A stretch of DNA of 64,000 bases, taken from assembly GCA_942492935.1 (NCBI GenBank), contig OW818654.1:1798001-1862000 (forward strand), in the 5' to 3' direction. Shown piece by piece: positions 54,297-63,701 of the stretch. Under the pieces are notes generated by a model. The model was given only the letters and a program-made list of their open reading frames with translations, made no database searches and had not been told where the DNA came from. The number at the start of each line of letters is the position of its first letter. Position 1 is the stretch's first letter. The position numbers were made by a program, and so were the translations under genes. The stretch is from JANJUO01 sp942492935 (GTDB lineage: Bacteria > Bacteroidota > Ignavibacteria > Kapaibacteriales > UBA2268).

Positions 54297-55294
54297 TGAT
54301 TTCTGAAAAATTAATTTTTGCGAATCCTGAATACTTTTATTTGTTGTTATTTATACCTTTTTTTATAGCATGGTATATTTGGCGACAAAAAACCAGAACA
54401 GTAACATTCAAAGTTTCATCTATATCTGCATTTAATGGTATTAAACCATCTGCCAGATTAATACTTCGACATTCTGTATTTGTTTTGAGATTACTTGCAT
54501 TTTCATTGCTTGTTGTTGCAATAGCCAGACCTCAATCGAGTTCCAGTAAAGAAACTGTTAGAACTGATGGAATTGATATAGTTTTAGCATTAGACGTATC
54601 AACATCAATGCTTGCTGAAGATTTTAAGCCAAATAGAATTGATGCGGCAAAAAAATATGCTTTGCAATTTATTGAAAATAGAATAAACGATAGAATTGGC
54701 TTAGTGATTTTTTCAGGTGAGAGCTTTACTCAATGCCCTGTTACTATTGACCATACTGTATTAAAAGAAATGTTCAAATCTGTTCAGAGTGGCATGATTG
54801 AAGACGGTACTGCTATTGGTATGGGACTTGCCACTGCAGTTACACGATTAAAAGACAGCAAGGCAAAGAGCAAGGTAATAATTTTGCTTACTGATGGTGT
54901 GAACAATATGGGTTTTGTAGCACCTTCAACGGCAGCTGATATTGCTAAAACATATAATATTAGAGTTTATACAATTGGAGTTGGAACAAAGGGAATGGCT
55001 CCATATCCTTTTGATACTCCTTTTGGCAGACAATACCGAAATGTAGAAGTTCAAATTGATGAAGATATATTAAAAGAAATTTCAAAAAAGACTAATGGCA
55101 AATATTTCAGAGCAACAGGAAATAAAGCATTGGAAGACATTTATAATGAAATTGATAAAATGGAAAAAACCAAAATAGACATTGCAGTATATTCAAAGAA
55201 AACAGAGGAATATTATTTATTTGCAATGGTTGCTTTAGGGCTTTTTCTTTTGGAAATTCTATTAAGATATATAGCATTTAAAACACTTCCATAG
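54296..55294 (+). CDS. batA: BatA-like vWA-domain membrane protein
   Basis: 332 residues. Two N-terminal membrane helices (about 12-28, 60-80) are followed by a von Willebrand A domain with an intact metal site: DIVLALDVSTSML (DxSxS), the Thr in EDGTAIGMG and LLTDGVNN. A C-terminal membrane helix (about 305-325) closes it. AAGGAGGA precedes the ATG, an excellent ribosome site. BatA is the signature protein of aerotolerance-type operons and a MoxR partner. The operon ends here: BatB, BatC and later genes are not downstream. Confidence 0.92.
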   Translation: MISEKLIFANPEYFYLLLFIPFFIAWYIWRQKTRTVTFKVSSISAFNGIKPSARLILRHSVFVLRLLAFSLLVVAIARPQSSSSKETVRTDGIDIVLALDVSTSMLAEDFKPNRIDAAKKYALQFIENRINDRIGLVIFSGESFTQCPVTIDHTVLKEMFKSVQSGMIEDGTAIGMGLATAVTRLKDSKAKSKVIILLTDGVNNMGFVAPSTAADIAKTYNIRVYTIGVGTKGMAPYPFDTPFGRQYRNVEVQIDEDILKEISKKTNGKYFRATGNKALEDIYNEIDKMEKTKIDIAVYSKKTEEYYLFAMVALGLFLLEILLRYIAFKTLP

Positions 55295-55771
55295 AAGTTG
55301 TAAGTTTAGTAATTAATTACTGCTCATAAGGTATTAATTCCTTAGTTTGTTGATAAAGTAATATTGAAATGATATTGCACTTGGCTAAAGCCACGTGTTG
55401 ATTTCTGAATATGCAACACGTGGCTTTAGCCACGTGAAAGATGATTAAATTTATACTATATCAACAGACTGTTAGTTGTTTGTTATTATAAACTAAGTGA
55501 ATGAATTCATAATCTAATCAAATTATGGCTACTGTATTCATCACTTCAATGAGAAGGAAAAAGTATTGATATTAGATTTTAAGCAATTCAAGCATACTAA
55601 CTCATGCAATTAATATACCATCTCTTGTCATTACTTTTTAAATTCATTAAATTTGAATTCTGAATTGAAATCCTTTGAAATATACTTCAATTAATATTTT
55701 TAAATATGTTAAAAAATACTATATTTGTGATATTGTTATTTGTTTTTTTTTATTAACAAAAAAGTATTTAT
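55295..55771. other. Intergenic region with a long hairpin
   Basis: About 480 bases between two rightward operons, with no gene. It contains the 18-bp hairpin at 55383-55431. TATATTTG at 55720-55727 is a -7-like box for the kinase operon, but no -33 box stands at the right spacing. The rest is AT-rich and featureless. Confidence 0.5.
55383..55431. repeat. Perfect 18-bp inverted repeat containing CACGTG
   Basis: GGCTAAAGCCACGTGTTG (55383-55400) is the exact reverse complement of CAACACGTGGCTTTAGCC (55414-55431); the loop is 13 bases. A further CACGTG follows directly (55431-55436). No T-run is present and it lies about 90 bases after the Bat operon, so it may act as a terminator but looks like a dispersed palindrome. 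Confidence 0.75.
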
Positions 55772-58700
55772 ATGAATTCTCAAAATGAAAATTTAGAATT
55801 AAACCAATTAAAATCTGAACATGAAAATGCTGTATTGAGAGAAATTATAAACAAATCAGATGATAATAGTATTCAAATTATTTGGGATAGTGATATTGCA
55901 TGGTGGGAATGGGACTATCAAAATCAATTGTTCAAATTTAGTGAATTGAAAGCTAAGTTACTTGGATATAATCAAGAAGAATTAGAGAATAATTTTGAAT
56001 CATTTGCAAATTTATTGCATCCCGATGACTTTAATGATACAATTAATTCAATTAGAAATTTTTCAAATGGGAATTCAAATTATTTTGAGGTTGAATATCG
56101 ACTACAAACAAAAAATGGAGATTGGTTATGGTTCTTTGACAAGGTTAGAATTATTTCAAAAGATAATAATGGATTACCAAAGAAAATTATAGGTTTTTCG
56201 ATAAATAATTCTTTCAGGAAAAAGGCAGATGAAAAGCTAAATCTAAAGTATTCAGAGTTAAATATTTTATATAAAATTAGTCAATCATTAATCTCAAAAA
56301 TATCAATGAATGAACTAATCCAATTATCAATAAATGAAATAAAAGAGTATCTGAATCCTGATTTAATAATATTTTTTGCATATCATAATGATTCTTTAGA
56401 AATAATGAATTATTATAGTAAAGATGATGGATATTTAATTAATGAATCTGATAAACATCTTGTTGGTGAATGTTTGTGTGGTTTAGGTGCAAAAGACAAG
56501 AGTCCTATTTATTGCTTAGATATTCTGAATGATAGTAGATGCAATAGGGATGAATGTAAATTATCAGGAATTAAATCCTTTTTATCTTTACCATTAATAT
56601 CTGGAGATAAAACTCTCGGGATAATTGGAATTGGCTCTTATAATAAAAGAGATTTTACCGAAAATAGTTTCTTTTTAGAAACCTTGTCATCACAAATTGC
56701 TATTGGATATAAAAATTCCATTTTATTTGAAAAACTAAATCAAAAAACAATTGAATTAGAAAAAGAAATTGAAGAGCATAAAAAAGATAGAGAGCAGATT
56801 GAAAAATTAAATGAAGAACTTGAAAATCGAGTTGATGAAAGAACTAACCAACTACAATTAATCAACGAACAATTAAATGATGAAATCGAAGAACGTAAAA
56901 GAATAGAAGTTGCTTTGTTTGAGCAAAGCCAATTAAACAAAGAAATTATTGAAAGTGCTCATGAAGGGATAATTGTCTATGATAAGAATTTAAGATATTT
57001 GGTTTGGAATCCATTTATGGAAAACATTACAGGTTTGAATTCTAATGATGTAATTGGAAAACAACCTTGGGATTTATTTCCATTCCTTGAAGATGGTGGT
57101 GTGATTGAAAGACTAAATCGAGCATTATTGGGGGAAACCCCAGACACAGTATATTTTCCGTTTTTTATTTCCAAAACTAATTATCAAGGATGGGCTTCTG
57201 ATACGAGTACTCCGTTACGAAATGCAAATGGAGAAATTATTGGAGTTATTGCGAATGTAAGTGATATTACTGAAAGAAAACTTGCTGAAGAAGCTATTAG
57301 AATAAGCGAAGAAAAGTTTTCCAAAGCATTTAAAAACAGCCCTGACATCATAGTTTTATCTTCACTCGAAGACGGAAGAATTGTCGAATCTAATGAGCGA
57401 ATGTATCAACTGTCAGGTTACTCGAAAGATGAAGTAATTGGTAGAACAATTTTTGAATTAAATATTTGGCATAATATAAATGATAGAAATACTTATTTGG
57501 GTATATTGTTGCAAAATGGTAGGATTGAAAATTTTGAAACTCAATTCAATCTGAAATCAGGTGAATTAGTTACAGGATTGGTTTCTGGTGAAATCATTGA
57601 TTTCCAAAATAAAAAGTATGTTCTTAATGTAATTCGAGATATTACAGATATTAAATTGGCTCAAAATGTTATTGCCGATAATGAGAAAAAGCTTAGAATG
57701 GCACAGCAGGTAGGTAATGTAGGGCATTGGGAATATGATTTGATTATGAATAAACTGAATTGGTCTGAACAAATGTTCAGAATTTACGAAATTTGTCCTG
57801 ACGAATTTGAATTGAATTTTGATAATGTGGTAGGGTATTTTCATCCTGATGATAGAAAAAATGTTATTGATGAATATTTTAATTCTGTTGAAAATCATAC
57901 AGATTTCGAATATACACATAGAATTATAACTCCCAAAGGAAATATTAAATATATTACTGAACGAGCATCTAATAATTATGATTCTGAAGGTAAATATCTT
58001 AATAGTTTTGGTTCTGTTTTAGATGTAACAAAATTAAAACTTGCAGAATTAGCTTTATTAGAAAGTGAAAAGAAATTTAAGGATTTGATTCTTAATATGG
58101 AAGTTGGTGTCCTACTTCATAATTTAGATGCTGAAGTTCTATTAAGTAATCCTACAGCGTTAGAATTACTTGGACTTACTGAAGAACAAATAACAGGGAA
58201 AATTTCCTTTAATTTAGATTGGAATATTATCAATGAAAATGGAGAACCCTTTTCAATAGATTTTCACCCAGTTCTTCATGCCATAAATACAGGGAAACCT
58301 ATCAAGGGAGTAATAGTAGGTGTTAAACATTCAAAAATGAGAGATAGAGTTTGGTTGTTAGTTGATGCAATTCCACAATTTTCAACAGAAGGTTTTGTTC
58401 ATCAAGTTGTTTGTACTTTTGTAGATATTTCAGCGAGGAAACGTGCTGAAGATGAACTTTTGAAAATATCCAAAGCGATAGAACAAAGTCCCGCTTCAGT
58501 AGTTATTACCAATTATGAAGGCAAAATTGAGTATGTAAATCCAAAATTTTCTGAAGCATCAGGTTTTTCTTATGAAGAAGCTATTGGAGAAAATCCACGA
58601 ATTTTGAAATCAGGATTAACTCCAAAAGAATACTATTATGATTTGTGGAATAAAATTACAAATGGTCAAGTATGGATGGGTGAATTTTTGAATAAAAATA

Positions 58701-59623
58701 AAAATGGAGAATTATATTGGGAATCTTCTTCTATATCACCAATTTTTAATAACAATGGAACAATTACTCATTATATTGCTGTTAAAGAAGATATTACTTT
58801 AAGAAAACAAAATGAAAATGAAATTCAGAGACTTATTACAGACCTTACAATTGAAAAAAATATAGTAGAACAAAACTCCCTCAAAATTCATATATTAAAT
58901 GAAGAATTAAAACAGCTAAATGCTACAAAAGATAAATTTTTCTCAATTATTTCGCATGACTTAAAAAATCCGTTTGTTACTTTGTTGAATATGTCTGAAT
59001 TTCTTATAAATAATATTGATAAAATTCAAGTAACAGAACGGAATAATATTTTGAAGAGTATTAATGAATCATCAAAACATACCTACAAATTATTAGAAAA
59101 TCTTTTACATTGGGCTAGAAATCAAATGGGAATAATACAGTTCCTGCCAGAAGAATTAGATTTATATGAATTGGGCTTTAATAGTGTTTATATAAATCAA
59201 GCACAAGCGTCAGAAAAGAATATTACTTTAATAAATATGATACAACCCGATTCATTAGCTATTTGTGATAGAAATATGATTCAAACGGTATTCAGAAACT
59301 TATTGTCAAATGCAATTAAATTTACACCCAAAGGTGGTGAAGTTGAGATTGGTGCGGTTACTAATCCTTCCGAAGGATTCGAACCTTCAGAAGGATATAT
59401 CCATATATATGTGAAGGATTCTGGTGTGGGTTTGACAAAAGCTACAATTGAAAAATTTTTTAAAATTGAAGAAAATGTTTCATCAATCGGTACTATAGGC
59501 GAAAGTGGTACAGGGCTTGGACTAATATTATGCAAAGAATTTGTTGAAAAGCATGGTGGCAAAATTTGGGTGGAAAGCGAAGTTGGAAAGGGCAGTATGT
59601 TTTGGTTTAGTTTGCGATGTTAG
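55772..59623 (+). CDS. Cytoplasmic multi-PAS/GAF sensor histidine kinase
   Basis: 1283 residues with no membrane helix. Domain order: PAS (about 40-155), GAF (about 165-315), coiled coil (320-385), then five PAS domains (about 390-500, 515-630, 640-755, 760-890, 895-1015), HisKA with FFSIISHDLKNPF, and an ATPase domain (NLLSNAIKFT, VKDSGVG, SGTGLGLILCKEF). The GAF domain has a cysteine cluster (GECLCGLG, PIYC, DSRCNRDEC). The ATPase domain carries an extra loop NPSEGFEPSEGY (about 1197-1208) encoded by a palindromic element. There is no receiver domain and no response regulator beside it. First of three adjacent kinases, 43 bases before the next. Confidence 0.93.
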   Translation: MNSQNENLELNQLKSEHENAVLREIINKSDDNSIQIIWDSDIAWWEWDYQNQLFKFSELKAKLLGYNQEELENNFESFANLLHPDDFNDTINSIRNFSNGNSNYFEVEYRLQTKNGDWLWFFDKVRIISKDNNGLPKKIIGFSINNSFRKKADEKLNLKYSELNILYKISQSLISKISMNELIQLSINEIKEYLNPDLIIFFAYHNDSLEIMNYYSKDDGYLINESDKHLVGECLCGLGAKDKSPIYCLDILNDSRCNRDECKLSGIKSFLSLPLISGDKTLGIIGIGSYNKRDFTENSFFLETLSSQIAIGYKNSILFEKLNQKTIELEKEIEEHKKDREQIEKLNEELENRVDERTNQLQLINEQLNDEIEERKRIEVALFEQSQLNKEIIESAHEGIIVYDKNLRYLVWNPFMENITGLNSNDVIGKQPWDLFPFLEDGGVIERLNRALLGETPDTVYFPFFISKTNYQGWASDTSTPLRNANGEIIGVIANVSDITERKLAEEAIRISEEKFSKAFKNSPDIIVLSSLEDGRIVESNERMYQLSGYSKDEVIGRTIFELNIWHNINDRNTYLGILLQNGRIENFETQFNLKSGELVTGLVSGEIIDFQNKKYVLNVIRDITDIKLAQNVIADNEKKLRMAQQVGNVGHWEYDLIMNKLNWSEQMFRIYEICPDEFELNFDNVVGYFHPDDRKNVIDEYFNSVENHTDFEYTHRIITPKGNIKYITERASNNYDSEGKYLNSFGSVLDVTKLKLAELALLESEKKFKDLILNMEVGVLLHNLDAEVLLSNPTALELLGLTEEQITGKISFNLDWNIINENGEPFSIDFHPVLHAINTGKPIKGVIVGVKHSKMRDRVWLLVDAIPQFSTEGFVHQVVCTFVDISARKRAEDELLKISKAIEQSPASVVITNYEGKIEYVNPKFSEASGFSYEEAIGENPRILKSGLTPKEYYYDLWNKITNGQVWMGEFLNKNKNGELYWESSSISPIFNNNGTITHYIAVKEDITLRKQNENEIQRLITDLTIEKNIVEQNSLKIHILNEELKQLNATKDKFFSIISHDLKNPFVTLLNMSEFLINNIDKIQVTERNNILKSINESSKHTYKLLENLLHWARNQMGIIQFLPEELDLYELGFNSVYINQAQASEKNITLINMIQPDSLAICDRNMIQTVFRNLLSNAIKFTPKGGEVEIGAVTNPSEGFEPSEGYIHIYVKDSGVGLTKATIEKFFKIEENVSSIGTIGESGTGLGLILCKEFVEKHGGKIWVESEVGKGSMFWFSLRC
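59363..59398 (+). repeat. Palindromic element in kinase coding sequence, copy A
   Basis: AATCCTTCCGAAGGATT (59363-59379) is a self-palindrome apart from its centre base. GAACCTTCAGAAGGATAT (59381-59398) is a decayed second arm. It encodes NPSEGFEPSEGY within the ATPase domain. This copy differs from copies B and C at matched positions of its first arm, which keeps that arm palindromic. Confidence 0.8.
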
Positions 59624-59666
59624 CTAAAATAATAAAAAGAATTTATGTTTTTGAGATAAAATTCAA

Positions 59667-61223
59667 ATGATAAATCAGATTTTTCGATTAGAATATGATG
59701 AAAAAAAACTGCCATATTTGAAAAATTATCAGGATGCAGATTTTATTTCTCAAATGACAGCTCATTTTATTTATAAAGTGAGTATAGTAATGGCACTAAT
59801 CTTAGGATTATTAACAATATCGACAATATTAATCCAGTCCATATTTTATGATGGTATCAAACCATTTATCATTCTGGTTGAATTTATTGGTTTAGGTTTA
59901 TTGATTAATTCGATTTATGTTCTCTTAAAAGGTGAGTTAAACAAAGCAATTCATTATATATTGATACTTTGTTTCTCTGCCATTTGGATAATAATGTTCA
60001 GTAATGAAGAGCCATTAATTCCTCGACTAAATTCGATAGCATTAGCATTTGGTGTACTTGCAATGACAGCACTATTAACACATAATAAAGCAAAATATTT
60101 GCTTCTTTACACTGTATCTAACCTGCTTATTTTAGCTGTTTATTCAGTTTTTATTAAAACAACTACAGATATAGATTTAGGCGATATTCTTGATTATTTT
60201 ATAGATAATACCTTAGCATTAATATTAATTGCTATAGTTTCCTATAATTTAAGCATAATTTATTTGAAATTCATCGAAAGAAGTGAAAATGCTCTTGCTA
60301 AAGTGAAAAAATCAGAAGAAGAAGTTAGAATTCTCAATGAAGAACTTGAAGAAAAAGTACAAATAAGAACAGCGGAATTAAATAACGCATTAAATGTTAT
60401 CGAAGAATCAAATGCTGAACTGCAAATATTAAATGAAGGTATTGCAAGTGAAGCACAGAAATTATTATTTCTAAATGACAAGTTATCAATTTCAGAGCAG
60501 AAATTATCTTTAGCAAATGAAACCAAAGACAAATTTTTCTCAATCATTTCTCATGATTTGAAGAATCCATTGTCTGCTTTGATTATGAGTTCGGAACTTC
60601 TATCAGATTATTATGATAAATTTTCTGATGAAGATAGAGTAAAAAAGATTCGTCAAATTTCAGAGAGTTCAAAATTTCTGTTTAAACTTCTGGAGAACCT
60701 TCTTCTATGGTCGAGATCTCAGACAGGGGCTATAAAGTTTTCTCCTGAATTTTTGAATTTAAATAAAGTTATTAATTCAAATATTGAATTAATGAAATTG
60801 CAAGCTCAATCAAAGAAAATTGATTTGATAAATACTTTAAAAAATGAATTGAATTTTGTATTTGATGAAGATATGATAACTACTGTTATACGTAACCTTA
60901 TTTCAAATGCAATAAAATTCACTCCAGAAGGCGGAAGTGTTGAAATTGGTGCAATTACTAAACCTTCCGAAGGTTTAGAACCTTCGGAAGGTTATACAAA
61001 TATCTACATAAAAGATTCTGGAGTTGGTATGCCTGAAGAAATAAGAAATAAATTATTTAGAATTGATGTTAATATTACTTTAGAAGGCACAAATAAAGAA
61101 AAAGGCACTGGTCTTGGATTGATTCTTTGCAAAGAATTTGTCGAAAAGCACGGTGGAAAAATTTGGGTAGAAAGCGAAGTTGGAAAGGGAAGTACTTTTT
61201 GGTTTAGTTTGCCAGCAAAATAA
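59667..61223 (+). CDS. Membrane sensor histidine kinase with six-helix N-terminus
   Basis: 518 residues. An N-terminal region (about 30-205) has six hydrophobic helices with no recognised sensor domain. A long coiled coil (about 210-285) follows, then HisKA with FFSIISHDLKNPL and the ATPase domain (NLISNAIKFT, IKDSGVGMPEE, GTGLGLILCKEF, ending GGKIWVESEVGKGSTFWF). Residues about 432-443 (KPSEGLEPSEGY) are an insertion encoded by palindromic DNA. It is a MASE-like membrane-embedded sensor, ligand unknown. It is 43 bases after the previous kinase and 17 before the next, so one operon. Confidence 0.92.
   Translation: MINQIFRLEYDEKKLPYLKNYQDADFISQMTAHFIYKVSIVMALILGLLTISTILIQSIFYDGIKPFIILVEFIGLGLLINSIYVLLKGELNKAIHYILILCFSAIWIIMFSNEEPLIPRLNSIALAFGVLAMTALLTHNKAKYLLLYTVSNLLILAVYSVFIKTTTDIDLGDILDYFIDNTLALILIAIVSYNLSIIYLKFIERSENALAKVKKSEEEVRILNEELEEKVQIRTAELNNALNVIEESNAELQILNEGIASEAQKLLFLNDKLSISEQKLSLANETKDKFFSIISHDLKNPLSALIMSSELLSDYYDKFSDEDRVKKIRQISESSKFLFKLLENLLLWSRSQTGAIKFSPEFLNLNKVINSNIELMKLQAQSKKIDLINTLKNELNFVFDEDMITTVIRNLISNAIKFTPEGGSVEIGAITKPSEGLEPSEGYTNIYIKDSGVGMPEEIRNKLFRIDVNITLEGTNKEKGTGLGLILCKEFVEKHGGKIWVESEVGKGSTFWFSLPAK
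60961..60993 (+). repeat. Palindromic element in kinase coding sequence, copy B
   Basis: AACCTTCCGAAGGTT (60961-60975), then TAG (out of frame as a stop), then AACCTTCGGAAGGTT (60979-60993). The arms are exact 15-bp reverse complements with a 3-base loop, and each arm is itself palindromic except at its centre. It encodes KPSEGLEPSEGY. Confidence 0.92.
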
Positions 61224-61240
61224 TTAAAAAGGAGAAAAAT

Positions 61241-63691
61241 ATGAATATTAAAAAATTTATAAGTTTTATATTTGCAGAGGAAGAAGATTTTTCGTTGGAA
61301 AATCGTTTATTTTTGGCATCTATCATTATCGGAATTCTAACGAGTATAGTTGGTTCAATAATGAATTTTGTGCTTGCCACATCAATCACAGCGAGCATCA
61401 TACCATTGATTTTAACTACTAATTTGGGATTTTTGTACTACCTTGTAAGATTTAAGAAAATAATGAAACCTCTAATTTTCCCAATTATAATAATTGCAAT
61501 GGTAGGAGTTTCAATAATTTGGATATTTAATGGTGGAATTGATGGTTCAAATAGTATAACTTTGCTTGTGATATTAATACTTGCTTTGATTATTGTTTCT
61601 GATAAAAATAAATATTATGTGTTATCACTTCATATTACACTTATTTCATTATTGTATTTTCTGCAATTATTAAGACCCGATTTAATAATTGGTTTTGTAT
61701 CGGAACAAGAACGATGGATAGATGGTTATATAACAATACTGTATAGTTCAGTTTTTATATTTTTAATTGTTAAGTTTCTTCATAAAAACTATATTTTAGA
61801 AAGGCATAGAGCCAAAGAGAGTGAATTGCGTTATAGAACTTTAGTAGAAACAGCAAACGAAGGAATTGTAGTTGTCCAAGGCACACAAATAAAATTTTTC
61901 AATCCTATGATTTTGAAAATTACTGGTTATACAGAGGAAGAATTATATCAAATACCTTTTATTGAATTCATTCATCCTGACGATAGACAAATTATGATGA
62001 ATAATTATATTAAAAGGATGACAGGTGAATACGTTGAAAACAGGTATAATTTTAGAATATTAACTAAATATAGAGGTGTAGTATGGTTGGAAATGAGTGG
62101 AGTGAAAATAGTCTGGGAAGGAGAACCTGCAACTCTTAATTTTATGTACGACATTAGCGAAACCAAACAAAAAGAACATCTTATAAAATTAAATGAAGAA
62201 AATCTTAAGTCTTTAATTAATAACAGAGATGAATCAATATGGTCAATTGATTCAAATTATATTTTCCTTGTTTTAAATGACTTCTTTATAAATGAATATA
62301 AAAGTGTATTCAATATTGATTTAAAAGTAGGTATGAATGCGATGGAATTACTTTCAAGTGAACTGGTCGATTTATGGAGACCTAAATATGACAATGCATT
62401 AGCAGGTAATCGTGTAAGTTTTGAATTTAATATCAAAAGGGGAAATGGAAATCAGTTCTATCAAGTTTATTTGAATCCAATTGTAGTTGATGGAAAAGTA
62501 TGTGGTGCTTCTGGAATGAGCGTAAATATAACTGACCAAAAGAATTCCGAAAAAGCTTTAATAGAAAGTGAACTACAATTTAAAAGTTTATTTGAAAATG
62601 CAGCCGATGCAATTTTTATAGCAGACAAAAATACAGGAATTATTTTGAATGCAAATCAAGCTGCATCGAACTTGCTTAAAATGTCTTTAGATGAAATTAT
62701 TGGGCTTCATCAAACCCAACTACATCCATTAGAATTGGAAAATTCAAGTAAAGATGCATTTAAGATTCATAATGATGAAATAGTAAATTCAAAATCTACA
62801 ACTGTAGTTGAGAGTTTTGTTATTTGTTCTGATAATTCAATCATTCCAGTAGAAATATTGGCATCAGATGTGCATTATAAAGGCATAGATGCAATTATGG
62901 GAACTTTTAGAAATATAACTGATAGGAAAAAAACAGAAATTGAAATTCAGAATAAGAATCAAGAATTAACAAATTTGAATAATACCAAAGATAAATTTTT
63001 CTCCATTATTGCCCATGATTTAAAAAATCCAATTTCTTCATTCAAGCAAATTAGTGAAATGCTTTCAGATGATTATCACGATTTTTCTGAAGAAGAGTTA
63101 AAAGATTATCTCATTGAATTAAAAAGGTCATCTATTGCAGTTTATGAATTATTGGAGAATTTATTAACTTGGTCAAGAACTCAAAGTGGTAGAATTATAT
63201 TTTCTCCACAAGTTTTTGATTTAAGTTATTTAGTTAATTCAATTGTTAATCTGCACAAACTTGCTTCCTTAAACAAGAAAATTATATTAATTAATAAATT
63301 CATTGAACAACTCAATATTAACGCAGATGCGAATTTAATCAATACTGTTATCAGAAATCTTATTTCAAATGCTATTAAATTCACTCCAGTAGGCGGAAGT
63401 GTTGAGATTGGTGCGGTTAACAAACCTTCCGAAGGTTTAGAACCTTCGGAAGGTTATACACTTATCTACGTAAAAGATTCAGGCGTAGGTATGCCACCTG
63501 AATTGCTAAATAAATTGTTTAAAATTGAAGAAAATGTTACAAATAAAGGCACTTCTGGCGAATCGGGCACTGGTCTTGGGCTTATTCTCTGCAAAGAGTT
63601 TGTAGAAAAGCATGGCGGCAAAATTTGGGTGGAAAGTCAAGTAGGCAAGGGCTCTACGTTTTGGTTTAGTTTGCCGAAGGATATGGTTTAA
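61241..63691 (+). CDS. Membrane sensor histidine kinase with three PAS domains
   Basis: 816 residues, start preceded by AAGGAG. Six membrane helices (about 22-180) are followed by three PAS domains (about 195-310, 320-440, 445-565), HisKA with FFSIIAHDLKNPI and an ATPase domain (NLISNAIKFT, VKDSGVGMPPE, SGTGLGLILCKEF). The C-terminal 100 residues are almost the same as in the two preceding kinases, while the sensor parts differ. A palindromic DNA element encodes KPSEGLEPSEGY at about 727-738. No receiver is attached. Confidence 0.93.
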   Translation: MNIKKFISFIFAEEEDFSLENRLFLASIIIGILTSIVGSIMNFVLATSITASIIPLILTTNLGFLYYLVRFKKIMKPLIFPIIIIAMVGVSIIWIFNGGIDGSNSITLLVILILALIIVSDKNKYYVLSLHITLISLLYFLQLLRPDLIIGFVSEQERWIDGYITILYSSVFIFLIVKFLHKNYILERHRAKESELRYRTLVETANEGIVVVQGTQIKFFNPMILKITGYTEEELYQIPFIEFIHPDDRQIMMNNYIKRMTGEYVENRYNFRILTKYRGVVWLEMSGVKIVWEGEPATLNFMYDISETKQKEHLIKLNEENLKSLINNRDESIWSIDSNYIFLVLNDFFINEYKSVFNIDLKVGMNAMELLSSELVDLWRPKYDNALAGNRVSFEFNIKRGNGNQFYQVYLNPIVVDGKVCGASGMSVNITDQKNSEKALIESELQFKSLFENAADAIFIADKNTGIILNANQAASNLLKMSLDEIIGLHQTQLHPLELENSSKDAFKIHNDEIVNSKSTTVVESFVICSDNSIIPVEILASDVHYKGIDAIMGTFRNITDRKKTEIEIQNKNQELTNLNNTKDKFFSIIAHDLKNPISSFKQISEMLSDDYHDFSEEELKDYLIELKRSSIAVYELLENLLTWSRTQSGRIIFSPQVFDLSYLVNSIVNLHKLASLNKKIILINKFIEQLNINADANLINTVIRNLISNAIKFTPVGGSVEIGAVNKPSEGLEPSEGYTLIYVKDSGVGMPPELLNKLFKIEENVTNKGTSGESGTGLGLILCKEFVEKHGGKIWVESQVGKGSTFWFSLPKDMV
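63423..63455 (+). repeat. Palindromic element in kinase coding sequence, copy C
   Basis: AACCTTCCGAAGGTT (63423-63437), TAG, then AACCTTCGGAAGGTT (63441-63455). It is identical in all 33 bases to copy B 2.5 kb away and lies at the same place in the ATPase domain. Confidence 0.92.
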
Positions 63692-63701
63692 AAAAGAGGA
63701 A

